42,991 nucleotides of DNA from Mycobacterium angelicum (GCF_002086155.1 NZ_MVHE01000047.1:1-42991), one strand, 5' to 3'; counted from the first letter of the stretch, positions 33,179 through 42,310 are shown. Translations and numbers: made by a program. Notes: generated from the letters alone by a model not told the origin.

Positions 33179-33805
33179 ATGTCACAACCTCGCGAGGTCA
33201 TGAACGTGGCGGTACTGGCTGAGTCCGAGCTGGGCTCGGAAGCACAGCGGGAACGCCGCAAGCGCATCCTGGACGCCACCATGGCCATCGCCTCCAAAGG
33301 TGGGTACGAGGCGGTTCAGATGCGGGCCGTCGCCGACCGGGCCGATGTCGCGGTTGGCACGCTGTACCGCTACTTTCCGTCGAAGGTGCACCTGCTGGTC
33401 TCGGCGCTGGGCCGGGAGTTCAGCCGCATCGACGCCAAGACCGACCGCTCTGCGGTACTCGGCGGAACTCCGTTCCAGCGGCTCAATTTCATGGTCGGCA
33501 AGCTCAACCGTGCGATGCAGCGCAATCCGCTGCTCACCGAAGCGATGACGCGTGCCTACGTCTTCGCGGATGCGTCGGCGGCCAGTGAGGTCGACCAGGT
33601 CGAGAAGCTCATCGACAGCATGTTCGCCCGCGCCATGAGCGACGGCGAACCCACCGAGGACCAGTACCACATCGCCCGGGTGATTTCGGACGTGTGGCTG
33701 TCGAATCTGCTGGCATGGCTCACCCGGCGCGCGTCGGCCACCGACGTCAGCAAGCGACTGGATCTGGCCGTGCGGCTGCTGATCGGCGACAGCGAAGCCA
33801 GCTAA
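33179..33805 (+). CDS. kstR: TetR-family repressor KstR
   Basis: A 208-aa TetR repressor. The helix-turn-helix lies at about 28-74 (ILDATMAIASKGGYEAVQMRAVADRADVAVGTLYRYFPSK, recognition helix VAVGTLYRYF), the rest is the ligand-binding helical domain. The sequence agrees closely with KstR of M. tuberculosis, with nine extra residues at the start (MSQPREVMN). KstR controls genes for uptake, side-chain and A/B-ring breakdown of cholesterol and is released by 3-oxo-cholestenoyl-CoA-type inducers. Three operator matches occur in this window. Confidence 0.96.
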   Translation: MSQPREVMNVAVLAESELGSEAQRERRKRILDATMAIASKGGYEAVQMRAVADRADVAVGTLYRYFPSKVHLLVSALGREFSRIDAKTDRSAVLGGTPFQRLNFMVGKLNRAMQRNPLLTEAMTRAYVFADASAASEVDQVEKLIDSMFARAMSDGEPTEDQYHIARVISDVWLSNLLAWLTRRASATDVSKRLDLAVRLLIGDSEAS

Positions 33806-34932
33806 GCGGGCGGTCCGGAGGTACGGCCGCGCACCAGCTCGGTGTCCAGCAGCTCGATCACGGGCAGGCCGGAACGCGGCGGTTTTTGTACCAATTCCCC
33901 GGCCCGGCGGCCCTTCTGCAAGCTCGGTTGTGCGACCGTGGTCAGCCCCCGGCTGATCGCTTCGGGGACCCCGTCGAACCCGGTGACGGTCAGCTGACCC
34001 GGCACGTAAATGCCATGTGCCCGAAGGTAATCCATTGCCGAGAGGGCCAATATGTCGGCGGTGCACATGAGCGCCGTTATCCGCGGATTCGCCTCCAGCG
34101 CCACCTTGGCGGCATCGCCCCCCGATGTCGGCAGGTGCTCGTAGCTTTCCACCACGGTCAGCGAATCCGGTTCGACGCCGGCGGCGGTCATCGCGTCCCA
34201 GACACCCATGATGCGCTCGCGTTGCACGTCGAAGGTCGGCGACTTCAGCCGCTCGGCGTCCACCAGGTCCTGGCGCCGGTCCCGGCCCAGCCGCATGGTC
34301 AGCAATCCGATCTCGCGATGCCCCAACCCGAGCACGTAGTCGGCGATCTGGCGCATCGCCGCGCGGTCGTCGATGCCCACCCGGGACACTCCGGCCAGGC
34401 CCTTGGGCTGATCGACCACCACGACGGGCAGCCGCCGCTGCAATACCACCTGTAGGTAGGGGTCGTCGTCGCACACCGAATACACCACGAAGCCGTCCAC
34501 CCCGGCCGACAGCACGGCAGCGGTGTTGTCCTCGAGGCTGCGGCTGGAGCCGACCGCCACCAGCAACAGCCCCTGGCCCAGCTCTTCGCAGGACTGCGCC
34601 ACTCCGGCAACGAAATCGCGCGCCGCCGGGTCGCTGAAGAAGTAGGTCAGCGGTTCGGCCATCACCAGGCCGACGGCTCCGGCTTTGCGGGTCCGCAAGG
34701 ATCGCGCCACCGGATCCGGGCCGGCGTAGCCCAGCCGCTTCGCGGTGGCCAGTACCCGTTCGCGTAGGTCGGCGGAGAGCTGGTCCGGCCGGTTGAAGGC
34801 ATTAGAGACGGTGGTGCGCGACACCTTGAGCTCGGCCGCCAACGACGCCAGAGTCGCCCGCCTGCGCGGTGTTGGACTCACGTTCGGTGAGGCTACAGCG
34901 GGTGGGCGGGCACGGCTACGCGACTCCGTCAC
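33802..34932 (-). CDS. LacI-family transcriptional regulator
   Basis: A 376-aa regulator (Rv3575c position). The LacI helix-turn-helix and hinge are at about 28-80 (ATLASLAAELKVSRTTVSNAFNRPDQLSADLRERVLATAKRLGYAGPDPVARSLR), followed by a periplasmic-binding-like sugar/ligand domain. The GTG at 34932 leaves an N-terminal Arg/Pro-rich tail of about 25 residues before the HTH; a start closer to the HTH is possible. The ligand is unknown. Its end overlaps kstR by four bases, and its start is 40 bases from znuA, so the Zur box could affect it too. Confidence 0.9.
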   Translation of the reverse strand: MTESRSRARPPAVASPNVSPTPRRRATLASLAAELKVSRTTVSNAFNRPDQLSADLRERVLATAKRLGYAGPDPVARSLRTRKAGAVGLVMAEPLTYFFSDPAARDFVAGVAQSCEELGQGLLLVAVGSSRSLEDNTAAVLSAGVDGFVVYSVCDDDPYLQVVLQRRLPVVVVDQPKGLAGVSRVGIDDRAAMRQIADYVLGLGHREIGLLTMRLGRDRRQDLVDAERLKSPTFDVQRERIMGVWDAMTAAGVEPDSLTVVESYEHLPTSGGDAAKVALEANPRITALMCTADILALSAMDYLRAHGIYVPGQLTVTGFDGVPEAISRGLTTVAQPSLQKGRRAGELVQKPPRSGLPVIELLDTELVRGRTSGPPA

Positions 34933-34941
34933 CCCGCTTTC

Positions 34942-34962
34942 TAATGGAAACGATTTTCATTA
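34942..34962. promoter_or_regulatory. Zur/Fur-type box in the znuA promoter
   Basis: A 21-base palindrome centred at 34952: left half TAATGGAAAC, right half ATTTTCATTA, 8 of 10 positions paired. This agrees with mycobacterial Zur boxes (AATGAAAAT..ATTTTCATT type). It overlaps a candidate -10, TATTAT at 34961-34966, so zinc-loaded Zur would block the znuA promoter directly. Confidence 0.8.
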
Positions 34963-34972
34963 TTATCAAGCG

Positions 34973-35863
34973 GTGCGAATGGTGTTTGCTGCCGTGCTCG
35001 TCTGCGTGCTCGGGGCACCGATCCTGACGGGCTGCGGATCCGACGGCCCGGCTCATCCCGGTGCCACTACCGTGGTGGCCTCCACCGACGTGTGGGGCAG
35101 TGTGGCGCGCGCGGTCGCCGGCGACCGGCTCACCGTCAGGTCCATCCTGACCGGCGCCCAGGCCGATCCACACTCCTACCAGGCCAGCCCGGCCGATGCC
35201 GCCGCGATCGCCGACGCGCGCCTGGTGATCTACAACGGCGGCGGCTACGACCCGTGGGTGGACCGGGTACTCGCCGGCCATCCAGACATCCAGTCGATCG
35301 ACGCCTATTCGCTGCTGGGCGCCACCACCGGCCGCCCCGACGAACACGTCTTCTACAACTTGAGCGTCGTCAAGGCCGTCGCGGTGTCGATCGCCGCCCG
35401 GCTGGCGACCATCGACCCCGCCAACGCGGGTTACTACCACGCCAACGCGGCAGATTTCGGTCGCGGAGCCGATGCCGTCGCCACCGCCGAACAAGCCATC
35501 GCCACCAACTACCCTGCAGCGGGTGTCATCGCGACCGAGCCGGTGGTGAACTACCTGCTGGCGGCGTCCGGTCTGGTCAACCGCGCTCCGAGCACCTTCA
35601 CCGAGGCCGACGAAAACGACGACGACCCCTCCCCCGCCGACATGGCCGCCATCCTCGACCTGATCGATCGGCGTGAAGTCTCGGCGTTGCTGATCAACCC
35701 ACAGACCTCGAGTGCGGCCATCAACGGTCTGCAAGCCGCCGCCCGGCGCGCCGGGGTGCCGGTGGCCGAGGTCACCGAGACGTTGCCGCACGGCACCGAC
35801 TACCTGACCTGGCAACGCGACACCGTCGACCAACTGACGGCCGCGCTGCGGTCGAACCGCTGA
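34973..35863 (+). CDS. znuA: zinc ABC transporter substrate-binding lipoprotein
   Basis: A 296-aa cluster A-I metal-binding lipoprotein. The GTG at 34973 gives VRMVFAAVLVCVLGAPILTGC with lipobox LTGC; a longer reading would run through the Zur box and the LacI gene. Candidate metal ligands are in DPHSYQ, DEHVFYNLS, ATEPVVNY and NPQTSSA. A His-rich loop is absent, replaced by ENDDDPSP. The start lies seven bases after a TATTAT -10, so the message may be leaderless. Zinc is preferred over manganese because of the Zur box and the genes downstream; this is inference. Confidence 0.88.
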   Translation: MRMVFAAVLVCVLGAPILTGCGSDGPAHPGATTVVASTDVWGSVARAVAGDRLTVRSILTGAQADPHSYQASPADAAAIADARLVIYNGGGYDPWVDRVLAGHPDIQSIDAYSLLGATTGRPDEHVFYNLSVVKAVAVSIAARLATIDPANAGYYHANAADFGRGADAVATAEQAIATNYPAAGVIATEPVVNYLLAASGLVNRAPSTFTEADENDDDPSPADMAAILDLIDRREVSALLINPQTSSAAINGLQAAARRAGVPVAEVTETLPHGTDYLTWQRDTVDQLTAALRSNR

Positions 35864-35870
35864 TCCGCAG

Positions 35871-36629
35871 GTGGACCTCGACAACGCGGTTGCGCTCACC
35901 GGTGCCCGCCTGGCATTCGGCGATCGGCTGCTCTGGGACCACCTCGACCTGACGGTGTCGCCCGGTGAGTTCGTTGTGGTGCTGGGGCCCAACGGCTCTG
36001 GTAAGACCTCACTGCTGCGGGTGCTGCTCGGCCAGCTGGCGCTGAGCGCCGGGACCGCAGTGGTGAGCGGACGAATCGGCTATGTGCCGCAACACAATCC
36101 GATCGACCGCGAGGTGGTGCTGCGTGGCACCGACCTGGTCCGGCTCGGCGTCGACGGGCGGCGCTGGGGCCCCATGCCGCTACGAGCCGGTGAGCGGGCC
36201 CGACGGCGGGAGGCGGTGCGACGGGCGCTGCACCAGGTCAACGGGGAACAGCTGGCCGATGTCCGGGTGGGGCTCATGTCCGGCGGCGAGTTGCAGCGGA
36301 TGCGCATCGCCCAGGCGCTGGCCAGCGACCCGGCGCTGATGCTGTGCGATGAGCCGCTATTGGCCCTCGATCCCGCCAATGCCCGGCTGGTCGCGGCGCT
36401 GATCGACCGGCGCCGCCGAGAAGCGGGCACCGCGATCATCGTGGTCACCCATGAGGTCAACCCGTTCCTGCCGTATGTGGATCGGGTGCTCTATCTGGTC
36501 GACGGCCGGTTCCGGATCGGCACCGTTGACCAGGTGATGACCTCGGCGACACTCTCCGCGCTGTATCGGGCCGACATCGAAGTAGTACGCGCCAAGGGCA
36601 GCTACGTAATCGTCGGAGAGTCCTCGTGA
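35871..36629 (+). CDS. znuC: zinc ABC transporter ATP-binding protein
   Basis: A 252-aa ABC ATPase: Walker A GPNGSGKTSLL near 40, signature MSGGELQRMRIAQAL near 140, Walker B LMLCDEPLLALD near 160 and switch His in VVTHEVNPF. It begins with GTG seven bases after znuA and its stop overlaps the next gene as GTGA. It powers metal uptake through the adjacent permease. Confidence 0.92.
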   Translation: MDLDNAVALTGARLAFGDRLLWDHLDLTVSPGEFVVVLGPNGSGKTSLLRVLLGQLALSAGTAVVSGRIGYVPQHNPIDREVVLRGTDLVRLGVDGRRWGPMPLRAGERARRREAVRRALHQVNGEQLADVRVGLMSGGELQRMRIAQALASDPALMLCDEPLLALDPANARLVAALIDRRRREAGTAIIVVTHEVNPFLPYVDRVLYLVDGRFRIGTVDQVMTSATLSALYRADIEVVRAKGSYVIVGESS

Positions 36630-37480
36630 ACACCCGGCTAGCCGACATGCTGGATCACCTCTTCTCCTTCGACCTGACCATGCATCTGCTGCGGCACGAC
36701 TTCGTTCAGCAGGCGTTGGTGGCGGCCGCGCTGCTGGGATTGGTGGCCGGACTGATCGGGCCGTTCATCGTGATGCGACAGATGTCGTTCGCCGTGCACG
36801 GTTCCAGCGAATTGTCTTTGACCGGAGCCGCTTTCGCGTTACTGGTTGGTTTTCAGGTGGGGGTGGGCGCGCTTGTCGGCAGCGCCCTGGCCGCCGCGCT
36901 GTTCGGCATTCTGGGCCAGCGGGCCCGCGAGCGCGACTCGGTGATCGGCGTGGTGCTGGCCTTCGGGCTGGGCCTGGCGGTGCTGTTCATCCACCTCTAC
37001 CCGGGCCGGACCGGAACCAGCTTCGCACTGCTGACCGGCCAGATCGTCGGCGTCGGTTACTCCGGATTGGCCATGCTCGCGGTGGTGTGCGTGCTCGTCG
37101 TCGCCGTGCTGACGGTCTGCTACCGACCGCTGCTGTTCGCCAGCGTCGATCCGGAGGTGGCGGCGGGTTACGGCGTGCCGGTGCGCACCCTGGGCATCGT
37201 GTTCGCCGCGCTGGTCGGTGTGGTGGCGGCTCAGGCGGTGCAGATCGTCGGCGCCCTGCTGGTGATGTCGTTGCTGATCACCCCGGCGGCCGCAGCCGCC
37301 CGGCTGGTCGCCGCGCCGGTTGCCGCGATCCTGACCTCGGTGGCATTCGCCGAGGTGGCCGCGGTTGGTGGGATCGTGCTGTCACTTGCCCCGGGGGTGC
37401 CGGTGTCGGTGATTGTGGCCACCATCTCGTTCGTGATCTACGTGATCTGTTGGCTGCTCGGGCGCCGTCTGCGGCGCTGA
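36626..37480 (+). CDS. znuB: zinc ABC transporter permease
   Basis: A 284-aa integral membrane protein of the ABC-3 family (ZnuB/MntB) with about eight spans; the conserved IVMRQMSFAVHGSSELSLTGAAFALL is near 50 and the cytoplasmic coupling loop around DPEVAAGYGVPVRTLG near 175. The GTG start at 36626 is coupled to znuC. It completes a full three-gene zinc importer, which M. tuberculosis does not have at this chromosomal position. Confidence 0.92.
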   Translation: MNTRLADMLDHLFSFDLTMHLLRHDFVQQALVAAALLGLVAGLIGPFIVMRQMSFAVHGSSELSLTGAAFALLVGFQVGVGALVGSALAAALFGILGQRARERDSVIGVVLAFGLGLAVLFIHLYPGRTGTSFALLTGQIVGVGYSGLAMLAVVCVLVVAVLTVCYRPLLFASVDPEVAAGYGVPVRTLGIVFAALVGVVAAQAVQIVGALLVMSLLITPAAAAARLVAAPVAAILTSVAFAEVAAVGGIVLSLAPGVPVSVIVATISFVIYVICWLLGRRLRR

Positions 37481-37516
37481 CACTAAGCTGGTCGCACACA
37501 ATTAGGGGAGGAACCA

Positions 37517-38230
37517 GTGCGCCAGCACATCGCTGCGATCACCGCCTTGGCCGGTACGTGTTTGCTCGTGGTTGGTTGCACCAAAATGGTCGACGGGAAT
37601 GCCATTGCCGCCGACACCTCGGGACCGTTGAACCAGACGCCGATTCCGGTATCCGCCCTGGACAACTTGCTGCTGGACACCAGTGAGATCAACACCGAGC
37701 TCGGCGCCACCTCAATGAAGGTGTGGTTCAACGCCAAAGCGATGTGGGACTGGAGCCAGAACGTGGCCGACAAGAACTGTCTGGCCGTGGACGGCCCCGC
37801 CCAGGACAAGGTCTACGCCGGCACCGGGTGGACCGCGATGCGGGGCCAGCGTCTCGACGACAGCGTGGACGACTCGAAGAACCGCAAGCACTATGCCATT
37901 CAGACGGTCGTCGCCTTCCCGAGCGCCAAGGACGCGAATTCGTTCTACGACAGCCAGGTGCAGAGCTGGAATTCGTGTTCCAACCGCCGATTCAACGATG
38001 TCAGCCCCAATCAGCCCGACACCGTGTGGACAGTCGCCGCGGCAACCAACAACGACGGCACGCTGAGCACCTCACAGGTGCAGGAGGGTGGCGACGGCTG
38101 GGCCTGTCAGCGTGCGCTGACCGTGCGCAACAACATCGCCGTCGATGTGGTCACCTGCGCCTATAGCCAAAAGAGTTCAGTGGCAACCGATATCGTCACC
38201 CAGATAGCCGCCAAGATCGCCAAGCAGTAG
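37517..38230 (+). CDS. lppH: lipoprotein LppH, PknH-like extracellular domain
   Basis: A 237-aa lipoprotein. The signal peptide ends in the lipobox LVVGC (Cys20). The mature part carries the sensor domain also found outside the membrane in the kinase PknH, with cysteines in KNCLAV, SCSNRRF, WACQRA and VTCAYSQ that pair in the known structure. The GTG follows GGGGAGGAA. Position matches Rv3576. Its ligand is not known. It begins 36 bases after znuB but with its own TAAGCT -10 candidate at 37484, so it may be separate. Confidence 0.9.
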   Translation: MRQHIAAITALAGTCLLVVGCTKMVDGNAIAADTSGPLNQTPIPVSALDNLLLDTSEINTELGATSMKVWFNAKAMWDWSQNVADKNCLAVDGPAQDKVYAGTGWTAMRGQRLDDSVDDSKNRKHYAIQTVVAFPSAKDANSFYDSQVQSWNSCSNRRFNDVSPNQPDTVWTVAAATNNDGTLSTSQVQEGGDGWACQRALTVRNNIAVDVVTCAYSQKSSVATDIVTQIAAKIAKQ

Positions 38231-38238
38231 GCGTCAAC

Positions 38239-39144
38239 CTACTTCTCGTTTTTCGTCGGCGCCCAATAGAAGAATCCCGGCCCGGGTACCGATGAGGCGA
38301 TCAACAGAAATATCAGGTACGGCAATAAGACGCCCACGAGCAGGGCGAAAAAGGCCGCCAAACCGCCGGGTGTCGAGGTTTCTTGACCAATGATTATGCA
38401 ACACAGCGATCCAAAGAATGCCATAGGCGCCGTTAATACGATCGCGCTGACGAACGGAATGCGCCGAAGCCGCCGGGCCATGACGGTCTCTTCGCCGACC
38501 AACGGCCTGCCCGCCGTTAGATCCCGGTAGTACCGCAGAATTCTTATTCCGATGACGGCGGCACTGACCACCGCAATCAAGCCGAATATCGACCACAGCA
38601 CGGCGTCCAGTTGCCGCGGCAGGTGCACGCCAAATTCATGCATCCGTGCGACATAGTTCAGCGAATTGCGGGTTAACAGCAGCGATACCGTCACGATTGC
38701 GATGAGCACCAGCGAATTGCCGAGATGCACGAGAGATTTGCGGTCGCGAACGTCCGCATCCGCTGCGTGCGCCATTGTCCAGGCCAAGCCGGCGATCATG
38801 ATAACGAAGCCCACACCCAACATGCCATTAGCCGCCTGGCTCTGTGTCAGAGCAACACCGCACACATATTGTCCGTCCGGCGGTACCTGGCCATTACGCA
38901 CCGGCGGCGCGATCGCCGCTATGCTGCCGAATAGATTGGATGCGAGCGCGAGGACCAGCACCCCGGGCGCGAACAGCGCAACTGCGTGCAGGGCTTTCTC
39001 TTCTGATTTTTTTCTGCCAAGCAAGAATGCAATCGCGGTAATCGTGAATCCCGCCAGTACGGTCGCCAGGTTCGCATTCAGCGTCGCTGAGACGATTACA
39101 CTCCACGGTGCATGCGCATTTCGGCAGGCTTGATCCAAATCCAT
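38239..39144 (-). CDS. multi-span membrane protein of unknown function
   Basis: A 301-aa protein with about seven hydrophobic segments (near 25-42, 52-75, 108-126, 142-160, 185-203, 237-257 and 263-285). I know no family for it. An extracellular loop holds a cysteine (QYVCGVALTQ) and a basic loop near 205-235 faces inside. Codon use is visibly less GC-biased than in the neighbours (for example many AAT, ATT and TTT codons), and the gene stands between lppH and the MBL gene where M. tuberculosis has none, which together suggest transfer. It converges on lppH with 8 bases between stops. Confidence 0.78.
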   Translation of the reverse strand: MDLDQACRNAHAPWSVIVSATLNANLATVLAGFTITAIAFLLGRKKSEEKALHAVALFAPGVLVLALASNLFGSIAAIAPPVRNGQVPPDGQYVCGVALTQSQAANGMLGVGFVIMIAGLAWTMAHAADADVRDRKSLVHLGNSLVLIAIVTVSLLLTRNSLNYVARMHEFGVHLPRQLDAVLWSIFGLIAVVSAAVIGIRILRYYRDLTAGRPLVGEETVMARRLRRIPFVSAIVLTAPMAFFGSLCCIIIGQETSTPGGLAAFFALLVGVLLPYLIFLLIASSVPGPGFFYWAPTKNEK

Positions 39145-39336
39145 GATGCATCCTCTCGCGCACCCAAGGCCGCCGCTCCCCGCCAGGGCGGCCCTACCGG
39201 CAGGCTAGGTGGATCTCTACCAGGATCAGGCTCACGACATGGGCGGAAATGCGAATGTACGCAGAACTTGCCGCACCGCACGCCGAGAGCCGCCTCGATC
39301 AGGTCATCGCCAGCATCCCGCAATAAGCTGGCCTGC

Positions 39337-40095
39337 GTGGCTGCTATCGACCTCAATGCCGACCTGGGCGAGGGATTCGGCGTGTGGCGCCTCGGCGACG
39401 ACGACGCCATGCTCGGGATTGTCACCAGCGCCAATGTGGCGTGCGGCTTTCATGCCGGCGATCCGGCAGGGTTGTTGCGGGTGTGCCGGTCGGCGGCCGA
39501 ACGCGAGGTGCGGATCGGCGCGCAACTGAGCTACCGCGACTTGGCCGGGTTCGGCAGGCGTTTCATCGACGTGACCGCCGAAGACCTGTTCGCCGATGTG
39601 GTGTATCAGATCGGTGCCTTGCACGCGATCGCGCAGGCTTGCGGCTCTGCGGTGGTCTACGCCAAACCCCATGGCGCGCTGTACAACACGGTTGTGACCC
39701 ATCGCGAGCAGGCCGCCGCGGTAGCCGAGGCGGTGGCCACGGTGGACGACATGCTGCCGGTGCTGGGCATGGCCGGTTCGGTGCTTTTCGAAGAGGCCGC
39801 GCGCGTTGGCCTGCGCACCGTTGCCGAGGCGTTCGCCGATCGCGCCTACCGACCCGACGGGCAGTTGGTGTCGCGTCGCGAACCGGGCGCGGTGCTCGAC
39901 GATCCGGACGCGATCGCCCAGCGCGTTCTGGGCATGGTGACCACCGGCGAGGTCACCGCGATCGACGGCACCCGGGTCGCCATACCCGTGGAATCGGTTT
40001 GCGTGCACGGTGATTCACCGGGGGCGGTACGGATCGCGGCTGCAGTGCGCGATCAGCTCGAGTCGGCCGGTACCGAGATCAAGGCATTCTGCTGA
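39337..40095 (+). CDS. LamB/YcsF family protein (5-oxoprolinase subunit A-like)
   Basis: A 252-aa member of the LamB/YcsF family. The start is the GTG at 39337, after which the family signature IDLNADLGEGFGVW follows at once; the upstream open frame is not coding in character. Other hallmarks are ANVACGFHAGDP near 37, GAQLSYRDLAGFGRR near 65, KPHGALYN near 106 and VCVHGDSPGAV near 225. Together with PxpB and PxpC, PxpA hydrolyses 5-oxoproline with ATP; neither partner gene is in the window. It overlaps the next gene as TGATG. Confidence 0.9.
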   Translation: MAAIDLNADLGEGFGVWRLGDDDAMLGIVTSANVACGFHAGDPAGLLRVCRSAAEREVRIGAQLSYRDLAGFGRRFIDVTAEDLFADVVYQIGALHAIAQACGSAVVYAKPHGALYNTVVTHREQAAAVAEAVATVDDMLPVLGMAGSVLFEEAARVGLRTVAEAFADRAYRPDGQLVSRREPGAVLDDPDAIAQRVLGMVTTGEVTAIDGTRVAIPVESVCVHGDSPGAVRIAAAVRDQLESAGTEIKAFC

Positions 40096-41015
40096 TGCGG
40101 CTGAAGCTGGGTCGTCCAGATATCGGGCGGTATTCCGGCCGGTTCACCGTGCCGGCGGCGGCGCCCGATGCACCGCTATCGGCGACCTGGCTGGGTGTCG
40201 CAACGGTACTGCTCGATGACGGCTCCGAAGCGCTGATGACCGACGGCTACTTCTCCCGGCCCAGTCTCGCGCAGGTGGCCCTCGGCAAGGTGGCCCCGTC
40301 GGCGGCGCGCGTCGACGGCTGCCTGGCGCGGGCCAAGGTGTCCCGGCTGGCCGCGGTCATTCCGGTGCACACGCACATCGACCATGTGCTGGATTCCGCT
40401 GTGGTGGCCGACCGTACCGGCGCACAATTGGTCGGCGGCGAATCCGCGGCCAACGTGGGCCGCGGATACGGACTGGCCGAGGACCGTTTGGTAGTCGCAA
40501 CCTCCGGCGAACCAATCGCGTTGGGCGCCTTCGAGGTAACGCTGATCGAATCACACCACTGTCCCCCCGACCGGTTTCCAGGGGCGATCGACGCTCCGGT
40601 GCAACCGCCGGTGCGGGCGTCGGCCTACCGGTGCGGCGAAGCCTGGTCGACGCTGATTCACCACCGGCCGTCCGGCCGACGACTGCTGATTCAGGGCAGC
40701 GCCGGTTACGTCAAGGGTGCGCTGGCCGGCCGGCGCGCCGATGCGGTTTACCTCAGCGTCGGGCAATTGGGCCTGCAGCCGCGCCCGTATCTGGTCGAGT
40801 ACTGGACCGAGGTCGTGCGTGCGGTGGGCGCGCGCCGGGTGATTCTCATTCATTGGGACGATTTCTTCCGCCCGCTGTCAAAGCCGTTGCGGGCCTTGCC
40901 ATATGCGGGCGACGACCTCGACGTGTCCATCCGCATCCTCGACGAGCTGGCCGCCCAGGACGGTGTCGCACTGCAGCTGCCGACGGTGTGGCAGCGCGAG
41001 GACCCCTGGGTTTAG
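40095..41015 (+). CDS. metallo-beta-lactamase-fold hydrolase
   Basis: A 306-aa MBL-fold protein (Rv3577 position). The metal motif is HTHIDH at about 92-97, with further candidate ligands HHC (near 154) and HWD near the end. The substrate is unknown. The start overlaps the LamB/YcsF stop by one base and the end lies two bases from arsB2, so three genes form one operon. Confidence 0.87.
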   Translation: MRLKLGRPDIGRYSGRFTVPAAAPDAPLSATWLGVATVLLDDGSEALMTDGYFSRPSLAQVALGKVAPSAARVDGCLARAKVSRLAAVIPVHTHIDHVLDSAVVADRTGAQLVGGESAANVGRGYGLAEDRLVVATSGEPIALGAFEVTLIESHHCPPDRFPGAIDAPVQPPVRASAYRCGEAWSTLIHHRPSGRRLLIQGSAGYVKGALAGRRADAVYLSVGQLGLQPRPYLVEYWTEVVRAVGARRVILIHWDDFFRPLSKPLRALPYAGDDLDVSIRILDELAAQDGVALQLPTVWQREDPWV

Positions 41016-41017
41016 CT

Positions 41018-42259
41018 TTGGCACTGGCCGTTTCGCTGATTCTGCTCGGCGTCGTCCTCGGGTTTGCCGTTGCGCGTCCACGAGGATGGCCCGAAGCGCT
41101 GGCGGCAGTCCCGGCGGCCGGCATCCTGATCGTCAGCGGGGTGATCTCGCCGCGGCAGGCGATGGCGCAGGTAAACGGGCTGGCCGGGGTGGTCGCGTTC
41201 CTGGGCGCGGTATTGGTGCTGGCCAAACTGTGCGACGACGAGGGTCTGTTCGAGGCGGCCGGTGCCGCGATGGCGCGCACCAGCTCCGGTCCGCACGGCT
41301 TGCTGCGGCAGGTGTTCGTCATCGCCGCGGTCATCACCGCGACACTGAGTCTGGACGCCACCGCGGTATTGCTGACGCCGGTGATCCTGGTGACGGTGCG
41401 CCGATTGCGAACCCCGGTGCGCCCCTACGCCTATGCCACTGCCCACATGGCGAACGCGGCCTCGCTGCTGCTGCCGGTGTCGAACCTGACCAACCTGCTG
41501 GGCTATCACGTCGCCAACATCTCGTTCGTCAAGTTCACCATGGTGATGACGTTGCCGTGGCTATCCGCGGTGGCCGCGGTGTATCTGGTCTTCCGGTGGT
41601 TCTTCGCCAAGGATCTGCGTACCGAACCCGATCGCGAGGAACTCGGCCCACCACCGCGACCACCGGTGTTCGTGCTGGTGGTGGTGGCGCTGACGCTGGC
41701 CGGGTTCGCCGTCGCCGAGTCGCTGGGGGTTGCCCCCGCGTGGGCCGCGATCGTCGGCGCGTCGGCATTGGCGGTGCGTGCGCTGTGGCGGCGGCATACC
41801 TCGGTGCTGGATATCGCGCGTTCGGTGAACGTGTCGTTTCTGGTGTTCGTCCTGGCGCTGGGCATCGTGGTGCAAGCGGTGATGATCAACGGCATGGCCA
41901 CCCGAATGTGTGCCTGGTTGCCCACGGGTTCGGGCCTGGCGGCCCTGCTCGGTATCGCCGCGGTGGCCGCGCTATTGGCCAATGTGGTGAACAATCTGCC
42001 GGCGACTCTGGTGCTGGTGCCGCTGGTGGCGGCCAGCGGGCCGGCCGCGGTGCTGGCGGTGCTGATCGGGGTCAACATCGGCCCCAACCTGACTTATGTG
42101 GGCTCGCTGTCCAACCTGCTGTGGCGGCGCGTTTTGCGCCAGCATCAGGTGCCCGCCAGCGTCGGCGAGTACACCCGTCTGGGGCTGTACACCGTGCCGA
42201 CGGCCCTCGTCGCGTCGGTGCTGGCGCTGTGGTTGAGCGTGCGTGTGTTGAGTGTGTAA
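41018..42259 (+). CDS. arsB2: ArsB-type membrane transporter
   Basis: A 413-aa protein of the ion transporter superfamily with about eleven spans, the same length as M. tuberculosis ArsB2 (Rv3578). The TTG at 41018 (LALAVSLILLG) was chosen on that length; a GTG at 40988 would add ten residues. Core motifs are LSLDATAVLLTPV and ANVVNNLPATLVL, the two inverted-repeat hairpins of the family. Arsenite or antimonite export is the annotation by homology; no ArsR or ArsC gene is nearby, so the true substrate is uncertain. Confidence 0.88.
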   Translation: MALAVSLILLGVVLGFAVARPRGWPEALAAVPAAGILIVSGVISPRQAMAQVNGLAGVVAFLGAVLVLAKLCDDEGLFEAAGAAMARTSSGPHGLLRQVFVIAAVITATLSLDATAVLLTPVILVTVRRLRTPVRPYAYATAHMANAASLLLPVSNLTNLLGYHVANISFVKFTMVMTLPWLSAVAAVYLVFRWFFAKDLRTEPDREELGPPPRPPVFVLVVVALTLAGFAVAESLGVAPAWAAIVGASALAVRALWRRHTSVLDIARSVNVSFLVFVLALGIVVQAVMINGMATRMCAWLPTGSGLAALLGIAAVAALLANVVNNLPATLVLVPLVAASGPAAVLAVLIGVNIGPNLTYVGSLSNLLWRRVLRQHQVPASVGEYTRLGLYTVPTALVASVLALWLSVRVLSV

Positions 42260-42310
42260 TGGTTCGTGAAAGGCCGAAAGGCGTGCCCCGCCCCGCGATA
42301 CGGTAGGCCG

